Positions 35,514 to 43,833 of a DNA stretch of 64,000 nt are shown here, piece by piece; the first letter of the stretch is position 1, and each line of letters opens with the position of its first letter. The stretch spans positions 1 through 64,000 of the forward strand of contig JAZQQJ010000038.1 of assembly GCA_045629005.1 (NCBI GenBank). The letters run 5' to 3'. Below the pieces are notes generated by a model. The model saw nothing but the letters and a program-made list of their open reading frames with translations, did no database searches and had not been told where the DNA came from. This DNA comes from RGIG3528 sp045629005 (GTDB taxonomy: Bacteria; Bacillota; Clostridia; Lachnospirales; Lachnospiraceae). The position numbers were made by a program, and so were the translations under genes.

Positions 35514-37514
35514 TTATTCGCGCGAAGCAAGCTCCCTGGAAATATCGGTCCAGGAAAGACCTGTCTCAGCCATAAGAACCATCATATGGTAAAGGAAATC
35601 AGCTATTTCATAGCGTAACTCCTCATGATCCGGGTTCTTTGCGGCAATAACGATTTCTGTAGCCTCCTCGCCGCACTTTTTAAGAATCTTGTCTATACCC
35701 TTGTCAAAGAGATAGTTTGTGTAACTGCCTTCCTTAGGGTTGTTCTTTCTGTCAAGAATGACATTGAAAACCTTATCCAGTACGAAGGAAATATCGTCGT
35801 TCTCAAACTCTTTTTTAAGGACTTCTGTAAAGAAGCAGCTGTAGTTGCCTGTATGACACGCTGCTCCGATCTGCTTAACCTTTGCAAGGATAGTATCTTT
35901 GTCGCAGTCGACGGAAATCTCTTTGACGAACTGGTAATGTCCTGAAGTTTCCCCCTTAATCCAAAGTTCCTGTCTGCTTCTTGAATAATATGTCATTCTG
36001 CCCGTTTCAACGGTTTTATTGTAAGATTCCTCGTTCATATAGGCAAGCATAAGAACTTCATTTGTTCTGTAATCCTGAACAATACAAGGCACAAGACCCT
36101 GGTCGTTAAGCTTAAGGTCCTTAAATTCAACCGCAGCTGTAGGCGTGATGATAGGATAGCCCTGCTCGGAAAGGGACTTTTTGACGGTATAAACGTCACG
36201 TTCTGCATAAAAATCAGTGGCAATGGCAGAAACATTGGGAAGCTCAAGAAGCTCAGTTATTGAGTTACGCTCAAGAGCATCTCGGATAATAACATCACAT
36301 ACATTCTCGTTAAGATATTTATAAATCTTAGGCGTAATAACAAGATGCTTTGCCATAAGGCCGCCAACACCGTCATCGACGTATTTGAGGCACATCTGTC
36401 CTATTTCGTGGATTTCCTCTTCTTTGTAGTTTTTGCCAAAGTTTACAAGGGCATAAACATTTTTACCGCCTATTTTTGTAACGGCAGCCTTAAGAAGCTC
36501 AGGATCCGAAATTGCTTCCATATCGATAACGACTTTGCATGCACCTGTATAATATGCTTTCTTAACGTCCTCAAGCCTGTTTACATATACTCCCGCAAAG
36601 AAAGGAAGGTCTGTCCTGTCACGAACAAGACGAAGCGTGGAAATAAACTCGTCTCTTGTCTTCTCGTCCTTTGAATAGTTGTAGAGGAAAAGCATATCAA
36701 CGCCCGAATAGTCATAATTGCTTACAAGCTCGAGCACCGTCTCTCTTGATTCATTCTCCGCATCGATGGAAGCTATTATCTTTTTCTTTGAATTCTGTTC
36801 CATATAGAGCTTAACTGCCTCTTTTAAGTCTAATTTTTTTTCGTAAATCGCCTTACCGAAAATGGCGCCTTCGACACCGATTCCGGAAAGTTTTTTAAGA
36901 TCGTCAAGGCACGAAACACCGCCTGATGCAACAATGTCGAGGCCCGTTTCATCAACAAGCTTTTTCGTTGTTTCGATATTAGGGCCGGAAAGCATTCCGT
37001 CTCTTGAAATATCGGTGTAAATAATGGTTTTAACGCCGATTTCCTTCATCTTCAGGGCAAGATTCGTCGCGGTAACTTCACTGACGGTTTCCCAACCCTT
37101 TGTAGCAACAAGGCCGTTCTTGGCATCTATTCCAACAACGATTTTATCCGCGCCGAAACGTTCGATGGCATCCTTAACAAACTCAGGATCCTCGCATGCC
37201 TTTGTCCCGAGGATAACTCTTGATACACCAAGCGAAAGCCTGTGCTCAATATCATCGAGCGAACGCACGCCGCCACCGATTTCAAGAGGAATGGAAACGT
37301 GTGCAACAATAGCCTTGACAGCCTCATCGTTAACGCTTCTGCCCTCTCTTGCTCCGTCAAGGTCGACAAGATGAATGAAGCCTGCTCCGGCCTGCTCAAA
37401 CTCAACAGCAACCTTCCAAGGTTCCTCGGCATATACGGTTTTATCATCATAAACGCCCTGTTTCAGTCGTACACAGCAGCCGTCTTTTAAATCAATGGCG
37501 GGATAAAGTCTCAT
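35514..37514 (-). CDS. HisA-HisF'-HisI-HisE fusion protein
   Basis: The 666-residue protein combines four histidine-pathway modules. Residues 1-240 are HisA (ProFAR isomerase) with D8 and D130 of the catalytic pair and the G-G-G-V-R phosphate loop. Residues about 244-455 resemble a (beta-alpha)8 HisF half: D251 is present, but the second catalytic aspartate position appears as N358 and the phosphate loops are eroded. Residues about 460-560 are HisI (PRAMP cyclohydrolase) with D-C-D at 536-538 and C553-H554-C560 zinc ligands. Residues about 575-666 are HisE (PRATP pyrophosphatase) with K-C-G-E-E-A-T-E. The start is 3 bases after hisB with AAAGGAG upstream. Real hisF and hisH are not in this window. 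Confidence 0.9.
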   Translation of the reverse strand: MRLYPAIDLKDGCCVRLKQGVYDDKTVYAEEPWKVAVEFEQAGAGFIHLVDLDGAREGRSVNDEAVKAIVAHVSIPLEIGGGVRSLDDIEHRLSLGVSRVILGTKACEDPEFVKDAIERFGADKIVVGIDAKNGLVATKGWETVSEVTATNLALKMKEIGVKTIIYTDISRDGMLSGPNIETTKKLVDETGLDIVASGGVSCLDDLKKLSGIGVEGAIFGKAIYEKKLDLKEAVKLYMEQNSKKKIIASIDAENESRETVLELVSNYDYSGVDMLFLYNYSKDEKTRDEFISTLRLVRDRTDLPFFAGVYVNRLEDVKKAYYTGACKVVIDMEAISDPELLKAAVTKIGGKNVYALVNFGKNYKEEEIHEIGQMCLKYVDDGVGGLMAKHLVITPKIYKYLNENVCDVIIRDALERNSITELLELPNVSAIATDFYAERDVYTVKKSLSEQGYPIITPTAAVEFKDLKLNDQGLVPCIVQDYRTNEVLMLAYMNEESYNKTVETGRMTYYSRSRQELWIKGETSGHYQFVKEISVDCDKDTILAKVKQIGAACHTGNYSCFFTEVLKKEFENDDISFVLDKVFNVILDRKNNPKEGSYTNYLFDKGIDKILKKCGEEATEIVIAAKNPDHEELRYEIADFLYHMMVLMAETGLSWTDISRELASRE

Positions 37515-37517
37515 GAA

Positions 37518-38102
37518 TTAAATTACTCCTTTTGTTGAAAGAGCACCCTGTACTCTTTCATCATATTTTGTCGCATTATCGAGTGCACGTGCGAAAGCCT
37601 TGAAAGAAGCTTCAAGCTTGTGATGATTGTTTTCGCCGGCAAGCTCTTTGATGTGAAGATTCATCATAGCGGAATATGAAACCGCATAGAAGAATTCCTT
37701 TGCCATTTCGGTATCGAACTCTCCGACTCTGTCAACTGTAAAGTTCACATCGAAATTAAGATAAGGTCTTCCGCAAAGGTCAACAGCAGAAACCACAAGC
37801 GTTTCATCCATGGGAAGAGTAAAGCAGCCGTAGCGGCTTATGCCTGCCTTATCGCCCAGAGCCTCCTTAATGGCTTCTCCGAGAACTATACCGCAGTCCT
37901 CTATTGTGTGGTGACAGTCAACATCAAGGTCGCCTTCGCATGTAAGCTTCAGATCAAAAAAGCCATGACGCGCAAATGCAGAAAGCATATGGTCGAAGAA
38001 ACCGATGCCTGTAGACGCCGTGCTTTCTCCTTTTCCGTCAATATTAAGCTCACATCTAATGTTTGTTTCTTTGGTTTTTCGCTCAACAACCGCTGTTCTC
38101 AT
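37518..38102 (-). CDS. hisB: Imidazoleglycerol-phosphate dehydratase
   Basis: The 194-residue monofunctional HisB has the metal-binding motifs D-C-H-H-T-I-E-D and E-N-N-H-H-K-L-E that define the dehydratase. It converts imidazole glycerol phosphate to imidazole acetol phosphate. The ATG at 38102 follows GGAGGAAAA; an upstream TTG sits inside that site. It lies 18 bases after hisD and 3 bases before the hisA fusion. Confidence 0.95.
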   Translation of the reverse strand: MRTAVVERKTKETNIRCELNIDGKGESTASTGIGFFDHMLSAFARHGFFDLKLTCEGDLDVDCHHTIEDCGIVLGEAIKEALGDKAGISRYGCFTLPMDETLVVSAVDLCGRPYLNFDVNFTVDRVGEFDTEMAKEFFYAVSYSAMMNLHIKELAGENNHHKLEASFKAFARALDNATKYDERVQGALSTKGVI

Positions 38103-38120
38103 TACGTTTTCCTCCAAATA

Positions 38121-39419
38121 TCAGATTTTCTTGTTGAACCTGACTGCAATGGAATTTGCATGAGCAGTAAGTCCTTCTGCCTTGGCAAATGTGATTATAT
38201 CATCCGAAACCTCTGAAAGTGCTTCTTTTGAGTAGTAAATGATACTGCTCTTCTTAATAAAGTCATCAACCGAAAGAGGTGAGAAGAACTTCGCGGTTCC
38301 GTTTGTCGGAAGGACATGGTTCGGACCTGCGAAATAGTCGCCCAAAGGTTCGGAGGAATACTCTCCGAGGAATATCGCACCTGCATTTTTAATCTTTGTC
38401 ATCGTTTCGAAAGGATTCTTTGTAAGAAGCTCAAGGTGCTCACTTGCAACATCGTTTACGGCATCGATTGCATCGTCCATGCTGTCGGCAACGAGTATAT
38501 AACCGTAATTGTCCAGTGATTTCTCAATAATATTTTTTCTTGAAAGCTCATTTGTGAATCTTTCAACTTCCTTTTCAACCTTATCGGCAAGTTCGGAGGA
38601 AGTTGTAACAAGGATGGCACTTGCAAGCTCGTCATGCTCTGCCTGTGAAAGAAGGTCTGCGGCAACGTATGTCGGATTGGCCGTTTCATCCGCGAGAACC
38701 ATGACCTCGGAAGGTCCTGCAATGGAATCAATTGCTACCGTACCGTAAACGGACTTCTTTGCAAGGGCAACGTAGATGTTACCGGGGCCGACGATTTTAT
38801 CGACCTTCTTAAATGACTTTGTTCCGTATGCGAGTGCTCCTATTGCCTGTGCTCCGCCGCACTTGTAAATCTCTGTAACACCTGCTTCCTTAGCGGCAAC
38901 AAGTGTGCCTTCATAAATCTTTCCGTCAGGTCCGGGAGGCGTTGTCATAACAATACGTGAAACACCTGCAACCTTTGCGGGGATAATATTCATAAGAACC
39001 GATGAAGGATATGCAGCTTTTCCGCCCGGAACATAAACACCTACGGATTCAAGTGCCGTAATCTTCTGTCCAAGCATCGTTCCTTTATCGTTTGTGTCAA
39101 ACCAGCTGCGCTGTTTCTGCAGTGTGTGGTAGCTTCTGATGTTTTCTGCAGCCTTTCTGATTACATCAAGAATTTCCTTCGGAAGCTTGTCATAAGCTTC
39201 TTTAATCTCTTCTTCCGTAACCTTAAAGTTTGAAGCGTTAATATCGGCCTTGTCAAAGCGCTTTGTATAATCGAAAACAGCTTCCTCGCCGTTTTCTTTA
39301 ACATTTTCAAGTATTTCCAGTACCTTCTCGGTATAGGAAGCATACTGATTGGGATTTCTCTTTAAAAGCTCACTTAAGAGATTCTGTTTGTTTTCCTCTG
39401 TAAGTCTAACCTTTCTCAT
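38121..39419 (-). CDS. hisD: Histidinol dehydrogenase
   Basis: The 432-residue protein oxidises histidinol to histidine with NAD. It shows the family blocks G-V-Y-V-P-G-G-K-A-A-Y-P-S-S, V-D-K-I-V-G-P-G-N-I-Y-V, I-D-S-I-A-G-P-S-E and L-S-Q-A-E-H-D, plus a C-terminal N-H-V-L-P-T region with the catalytic histidine. Length is normal. AAAGGA precedes the ATG. Confidence 0.96.
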   Translation of the reverse strand: MRKVRLTEENKQNLLSELLKRNPNQYASYTEKVLEILENVKENGEEAVFDYTKRFDKADINASNFKVTEEEIKEAYDKLPKEILDVIRKAAENIRSYHTLQKQRSWFDTNDKGTMLGQKITALESVGVYVPGGKAAYPSSVLMNIIPAKVAGVSRIVMTTPPGPDGKIYEGTLVAAKEAGVTEIYKCGGAQAIGALAYGTKSFKKVDKIVGPGNIYVALAKKSVYGTVAIDSIAGPSEVMVLADETANPTYVAADLLSQAEHDELASAILVTTSSELADKVEKEVERFTNELSRKNIIEKSLDNYGYILVADSMDDAIDAVNDVASEHLELLTKNPFETMTKIKNAGAIFLGEYSSEPLGDYFAGPNHVLPTNGTAKFFSPLSVDDFIKKSSIIYYSKEALSEVSDDIITFAKAEGLTAHANSIAVRFNKKI

Positions 39420-39444
39420 AATGTTCCTTTCACGGTCAAATACC

Positions 39445-40083
39445 TCAACCTATTGCTTTTCTGAGTTTTTCGATGATATCGCTTATTCTCTCATGCTCCA
39501 TCTTCATGGAAACCTGATTTACAACCATCCTCGCGGAAAGCGGAAGGATTTCTTCAAGTACTTCAAGTCCGTTTTCTTTAAGCGTTGTTCCGGTTTCTAC
39601 AATATCGACGATAACTTCGGAAAGTCCGACTATGGGAGCAAGCTCGATGGAGCCGTTTAATTTAATGATTTCCACGGTCTGATGCTTTTTGTTTAAAAAG
39701 TAATCCTTGGCTATGCGCGGGTACTTTGTAGCCACTCTTATAAGCTGTCCGGATTCAAGAACAGGTCTTGCTGCAGCAGGTCCCGCAACACACATACGGC
39801 ATTTTCCGACGCCAAGGTCCATGACCTCGTAAATGTTTCTGTTTTCCTCAAGAATTGTATCTTTTCCGACAACACCGATGTCTGCCGCGCCATACTCCAC
39901 ATATGTCGGAACATCGCTGGCCTTTGCCAGGAAGAACTTAAGCTTCAGTTCTTCGTTCGTAAAAATAAGCTTTCTTGAATTTTTGTCTTTCATTTCCTCG
40001 CATGTGATTCCGATTTTCTCGAGAAACTCAAGAGTCTGCATGGCGAGTCTGCCCTTTGCGAGCGCAAATGTCAAATATTCCAT
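39445..40083 (-). CDS. hisG: ATP phosphoribosyltransferase, short form
   Basis: The 212-residue protein is the short HisG type, which lacks the C-terminal regulatory domain and needs HisZ. It has the typical A-L-A-K-G-R-L start, G-V-V-G-K-D-T-I and D-I-V-E-T-G-T-T-L-K-E-N-G-L. The ATG at 40083 was chosen because GGAGG lies just upstream and the family motif starts at the fifth residue; the longer frame runs back into the hisZ end. Confidence 0.95.
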   Translation of the reverse strand: MEYLTFALAKGRLAMQTLEFLEKIGITCEEMKDKNSRKLIFTNEELKLKFFLAKASDVPTYVEYGAADIGVVGKDTILEENRNIYEVMDLGVGKCRMCVAGPAAARPVLESGQLIRVATKYPRIAKDYFLNKKHQTVEIIKLNGSIELAPIVGLSEVIVDIVETGTTLKENGLEVLEEILPLSARMVVNQVSMKMEHERISDIIEKLRKAIG

Positions 40084-40093
40084 TGCTTTCCTC

Positions 40094-41338
40094 CTATAAA
40101 GTCTTCTCGTGAATTTCACCGGTTTCAAGGTCCATAATTCTTATGGCCTTTTCACTGTCAACATAAAGAATGCCGCCGGCGAGTACAGAATCCGCATATT
40201 TAATATAATCCTCTTCCGTTTTGTCCGGAGTTTTTTCAATAAGGGCAACCTTCAGTCTGTCGCTTCTTAAGCTGTTTGCAATCTTAATTGCCTTTGCTTC
40301 ATACTTCGAATCGAAAAGGATGACGGTTGAATCATGTGTAACTTCAGGAATTACGTTCTGACGGTACATAGCCGAAAGCGCATAATCGATATAAATGGCT
40401 ATGCCAATTGCCGGAGCGGGCTTTCCGAACTGCGAAAGAAGTGAATCGTATCTTCCGCCCGCGCCTATAGGCTCACCCGTTTTATGTGTATATGCCTTAA
40501 ACACAACTCCTGTGTAGTAGTTGTACTGTGTGAGCATACCGAGGTCGAAAGTAACATATTCCTCTTTGCCGTACGTTGTAAGCTTATCGTAAATCGCCTC
40601 AAGTCTGTTCAATGCTTCAACGGCACGCGCATTTTCCGTACATGCTCTGAACTGACGTACAAAGTCAATAGAACCAAACTGAAGAGGAAGCTTAACGAAT
40701 ATGTCCTTAAGACCTTCATCGATGTTCTTTTCGGAGAGAAGCTCTTCAACACCGAAAAGATTTTTCGTTTCGATGAGCTCTCTCAGTTCGTCCGTCTCAT
40801 CCTCAGAGAATCCCGCTTCTGTCGTAAGAGCCCTGAAGAAATCGGCATTGCCGACTTCAATCTGGAAGTCCGTAAGGCCAAGATTAAGAAGGCTGTCAAT
40901 CATAAGAGCAATCATTTCGGCATCGGCGGAAGGTCCGTCGGAATTAACAAGTTCTGCTCCGATTTGTGTTATTTCTTTAAGCTTGCCCTGATAACCGTTA
41001 TTGTTAACGAAAGTATTACCATGGTAGAAAAGTCTGATGGGAAGAGTTTCGTTTTTCTTGTACTTTGCAACACATCTTGCAATCTGAGGCGTCATATCCG
41101 GACGGAGTACACATGTCTCACCTTCTCTGTCCGTAAATTTATACATATCCTTTGATGAAACAGTGCCTCTTTCGGAATTGAAAATATCAAAATACTCAAA
41201 AGCGGGTGTCTTAATCTGAAGATATCCATACTGCTTCATCATGCTTTTTACAGCATGCTCCGCACGCTCTTTTCTAATAAACTCTTCACCGTAAATATCT
41301 CGTACACCTTCAGGCGTTCTTAAAAGTTTTTCTTTCAT
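40094..41338 (-). CDS. hisZ: ATP phosphoribosyltransferase regulatory subunit HisZ
   Basis: The 414-residue protein resembles histidyl-tRNA synthetase without the C-terminal anticodon domain: T-P-E-G-V-R-D, L-R-P-D-M-T-P-Q-I-A-R, G-A-E-L-V and a Y-Y-T-G motif with G-A-G-G-R-Y-D. HisZ forms a complex with short HisG and provides feedback control by histidine. Gene order hisZ-hisG-hisD-hisB supports this. GGAGGACGT precedes the ATG. Confidence 0.94.
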   Translation of the reverse strand: MKEKLLRTPEGVRDIYGEEFIRKERAEHAVKSMMKQYGYLQIKTPAFEYFDIFNSERGTVSSKDMYKFTDREGETCVLRPDMTPQIARCVAKYKKNETLPIRLFYHGNTFVNNNGYQGKLKEITQIGAELVNSDGPSADAEMIALMIDSLLNLGLTDFQIEVGNADFFRALTTEAGFSEDETDELRELIETKNLFGVEELLSEKNIDEGLKDIFVKLPLQFGSIDFVRQFRACTENARAVEALNRLEAIYDKLTTYGKEEYVTFDLGMLTQYNYYTGVVFKAYTHKTGEPIGAGGRYDSLLSQFGKPAPAIGIAIYIDYALSAMYRQNVIPEVTHDSTVILFDSKYEAKAIKIANSLRSDRLKVALIEKTPDKTEEDYIKYADSVLAGGILYVDSEKAIRIMDLETGEIHEKTL

Positions 41339-41376
41339 ACGTCCTCCGTTTGTTTTACTTTAGTACGTTAATGTGC

Positions 41377-41408
41377 TACCAAATTAGCAAATTACCAAAT
41401 TAGCAAAT
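41377..41408 (-). repeat. Tandem 16-bp direct repeat in the his leader
   Basis: Two perfect adjacent copies of a 16-base unit (41377-41392, 41393-41408; plus-strand unit begins TACCAAATTAGC) lie between the promoter -10 and the hisZ start, a few bases downstream of the predicted transcription start. They could be binding sites for a regulator. No leader peptide or T-box was recognised. Confidence 0.8.
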
Positions 41409-41420
41409 GAAATTGAAGGG

Positions 41421-41449
41421 ATTTTACACTACGAAAAGAGATATGTCAA
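41421..41449 (-). promoter_or_regulatory. Promoter of the histidine operon
   Basis: On the minus strand TTGACA (41449-41444) and TAAAAT (41426-41421) are exactly 17 bases apart, 83 bases before hisZ. The match to the sigma-70 consensus is very good. Confidence 0.85.
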
Positions 41450-41460
41450 CTAATTTTTTC

Positions 41461-42000
41461 TTAATCCTCGTCTCTTTCTGTAAGATCTGCCTGAATCATG
41501 TCAAGATACGGGATCATCATCCCGCTTTTCTGCGCAAAAAACCACTTATCGTTAAGTTCGTCAAAGCGTATGCTTTTCCGTCCGCCCTCTTCTTTTCTTT
41601 GCCAGAATTTGTAGGCTTCCGAAAAACGCATGTAATAGAACAGGTCTTTATGCGTATAACTGATAAGGAAAAAAGCAACTCCGCCCTGTTTTTCGAAGTC
41701 TCTCATGAACTCGACCTGATGCTCGTGTATATTGGCGAGCGTAAAAGTATCAACAGCGCATTCCTTTGCATCAAAACACACAGGAATACCCTGCACCGCA
41801 CCGATATAGTCGACGGTACTTCTCTGGTCGAAATAAGCAAGCGTAATGTGCTTGCTGTCCTTGTCCATCTGAACGGGAGTTATGGGCGTAGGAATCTTTT
41901 GAATCAGCGCCAGTCCTTTTTCCCTGTATTTATCATTTGTCATGTTAACAAGCTCTTCAAGTACCGAGCCTCTTAACCCTCTCGAATTCCAGGATGGCAT
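41461..42000 (-). CDS. recU: Holliday junction resolvase RecU
   Basis: The 179-residue protein has the RecU start W-N-S-R-G-L-R-G, the K-x-P-T-P-I-T segment, the catalytic block S-T-V-D-Y-I-G and D-A-K-E, and the H-Q-V-E-F-M motif. RecU resolves Holliday junctions in Firmicutes. The ATG at 42000 was chosen because an AGGAGG site lies 9 bases upstream; an ATG three codons earlier is directly adjacent to it. The gene overlaps the end of the pseudouridine synthase gene by 44 bases. Confidence 0.93.
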   Translation of the reverse strand: MPSWNSRGLRGSVLEELVNMTNDKYREKGLALIQKIPTPITPVQMDKDSKHITLAYFDQRSTVDYIGAVQGIPVCFDAKECAVDTFTLANIHEHQVEFMRDFEKQGGVAFFLISYTHKDLFYYMRFSEAYKFWQRKEEGGRKSIRFDELNDKWFFAQKSGMMIPYLDMIQADLTERDED

Positions 42001-42976
42001 TCTTAACATCCTCCTCGCCGAAAAGTTTCCCTGCGGTCTTCATAAAATCTTTGGGCGGCATACAGGAAACCGCCTTGCCGGAAAGTTCTGTAAGCCTTTT
42101 TGTATCTTTTGGAAAAACAAGCAGAAATGCATGAAGCAGATGATTCGAAACATGAATTCCCTGTACAGGTTTATAGCCGTACTTAACGTCGCCGAGAAGC
42201 GGAAATCCAAGACTCGACAAATGTGCTCTGATCTGATGCGGTTTGCCTGTTTTAAGATTGACACCGACTAGGGAAAATCCGTCACGTACAAGCACCGGTG
42301 TATATTCAGCCATAATTTTTTCGGTGCCGGGCATCTCTTTTTCGTAAATTGCAACTTTATTGTCTTTCTCATCCTTGCAAAGGTATGCTGTTAAATCAAG
42401 GTGCTTTTTCAATTCGCCCTTGCAAAGGCATAAATAGTATTTTTTCAGTTCGTGACTCTTCAGAAGCCCGCCGATGTCCTGCAGTCCCTTAAGCGACTTA
42501 CCTGCAACAATAAGTCCGCTTGTGTTCCTGTCAAGCCTGTTGCATACTCCGGGCGTGAATGCCTCATCTTTATTCATATTGCTGCTGAGATATGCAACAA
42601 TACGTTCGTTCACGGAAATGTCTTCCTTTACGGCTTTTTGCGACAGTTCGCCGACGGGCTTGTTTACGATGATGATATTATCATCCTCATAAACAATTTC
42701 GTAAGGCTTAAGCGAAGGCACGGGCGTTTCTCCCGCTGTGTTTTGGCCGGACGTGTTTCCGGCAAATTTATCAAAGCTTTCATCCGAAAAGAAAAACTTT
42801 ATTTCATCACCTACAGACACCCTTTCGCTTCCGTCCGCTTTTTTACCGTTAAGGGTAATATTCTTTTTTCTTAGCATCTTATAGACGAAGGAGGACGGAA
42901 CATTTTTGAGAATCTTCAGAAGAAGCTTGTCAAAGCGTTGTCCTGATTCGTTTTCCTTAACTATGTACTGTTTCAT
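41957..42976 (-). CDS. RluA/RluD family pseudouridine synthase
   Basis: The 339-residue protein has an S4-like N-terminal domain (R-F-D-K-L-L-L-K through I-T-L-N-G-K-K) and the RluA-family core with N-R-L-D-R-N-T-S-G, where D149 is the predicted catalytic aspartate, followed by G-K-P-H-Q-I-R-A-H-L. It modifies uridines in 23S rRNA; the exact site cannot be told. It overlaps recU and follows a membrane protein gene by 6 bases. Confidence 0.9.
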   Translation of the reverse strand: MKQYIVKENESGQRFDKLLLKILKNVPSSFVYKMLRKKNITLNGKKADGSERVSVGDEIKFFFSDESFDKFAGNTSGQNTAGETPVPSLKPYEIVYEDDNIIIVNKPVGELSQKAVKEDISVNERIVAYLSSNMNKDEAFTPGVCNRLDRNTSGLIVAGKSLKGLQDIGGLLKSHELKKYYLCLCKGELKKHLDLTAYLCKDEKDNKVAIYEKEMPGTEKIMAEYTPVLVRDGFSLVGVNLKTGKPHQIRAHLSSLGFPLLGDVKYGYKPVQGIHVSNHLLHAFLLVFPKDTKRLTELSGKAVSCMPPKDFMKTAGKLFGEEDVKNAILEFERVKRLGT

Positions 42977-42982
42977 GTTTCA

Positions 42983-43615
42983 TCAGACTATTGCGGTCTT
43001 AATCATCTCCAAAACTTCTTTTCTGTCTGCTGCCTGTTTCTGAGTAATCATTTCACTATCACTGCGACGGTTAAGCCTTGCTTCAAAGGAACCGAGTCCG
43101 TTTGCCTGATAGTAAATGAAATCAATATGTCTTGCGGAAAATTCCTTTTTAAAGTATTCCTCAATTATTTTCGCCTTGTCCTTTTTATCAGCGGTGCTGT
43201 TATTGTCATTCTTAGCAGCCTTACCGTTTGAATCGGTGAAAAGTCCGACAGCCTGATGCTCGGTAACGAGAAGCGCATCCAGGTGCATTACATGCTCGGA
43301 GGAAGTAAATACGACGTTAAAAAACAGTTCGTCGTTTTCCCTTTTTAATGCTTCAACTTTGTTTTTAACCTCTTCACCAACAGGCTTATACGGCAAAAGA
43401 ATGACAAGCGAAACGAAAACACGTGCTGCCGGAAGCACCATAAGGATGGCCAGTATTGTAAATACGTTTCTTGCTTCCCATTTGTTAAGTGCAAGTCCGA
43501 GAATGAAAATGCCTATTCCTGCAGCAATAAGGAGTACCAGATGTAATGTCTTTTTTGTTTTTGCATATTTGAGGTAACCGAGGTCACCTTTTGTCTTTTT
43601 CGAGTGTTCTTTCAT
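42983..43615 (-). CDS. Two-helix membrane protein of unknown function
   Basis: The 210-residue protein has two membrane helices (about 26-45 and 51-75) and a cytoplasmic-like C-terminal part of about 130 residues, with the L-L-V-T-E-H-Q-A-V-G block and a Lys-rich linker. I do not recognise the family. It has its own promoter and heads a unit with the pseudouridine synthase and recU genes. Confidence 0.65.
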   Translation of the reverse strand: MKEHSKKTKGDLGYLKYAKTKKTLHLVLLIAAGIGIFILGLALNKWEARNVFTILAILMVLPAARVFVSLVILLPYKPVGEEVKNKVEALKRENDELFFNVVFTSSEHVMHLDALLVTEHQAVGLFTDSNGKAAKNDNNSTADKKDKAKIIEEYFKKEFSARHIDFIYYQANGLGSFEARLNRRSDSEMITQKQAADRKEVLEMIKTAIV

Positions 43616-43670
43616 GATATTTCCTTCCTGATTTTGCGTTCAAAACAGTCGTTTCGGACGATTAACAATA

Positions 43671-43699
43671 ATTTTATAGTAATGTTTTAGTCTTTTCAA
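43671..43699 (-). promoter_or_regulatory. Promoter of the membrane protein-rluD-recU unit
   Basis: On the minus strand TTGAAA (43699-43694) and TAAAAT (43676-43671) are separated by 17 bases, 55 bases before the start at 43615. This is a good vegetative match, divergent from the histidine kinase gene. Confidence 0.75.
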
Positions 43700-43740
43700 G
43701 CAAATTAAGCAAATAGGGGTAGTTTTCTTTATACAAAATG

Positions 43741-43749
43741 TGATACAAT
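43741..43749 (+). promoter_or_regulatory. Extended -10 promoter candidate for the histidine kinase
   Basis: TGA-TACAAT (43741-43749) is an extended -10 motif, but the -35 region is weak. It lies 85 bases before the histidine kinase start. The rest of 43616-43833 contains only the divergent promoter, an AT-rich spacer and the kinase ribosome site (GGAGG near 43824). Confidence 0.45.
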
Positions 43750-43833
43750 GTTATTACTTATAGGAGTATGTGAGGGTTACTTTCTATATCGCTTTAAATA
43801 TAGCTTAAATTTATTCATCCCGCGGAGGTTGAA

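Noticed and set aside
41340..41460. T-box or leader peptide in front of the his operon
   Set aside because: The region holds a promoter and tandem repeats, but I found no T-box consensus and no run of histidine codons.
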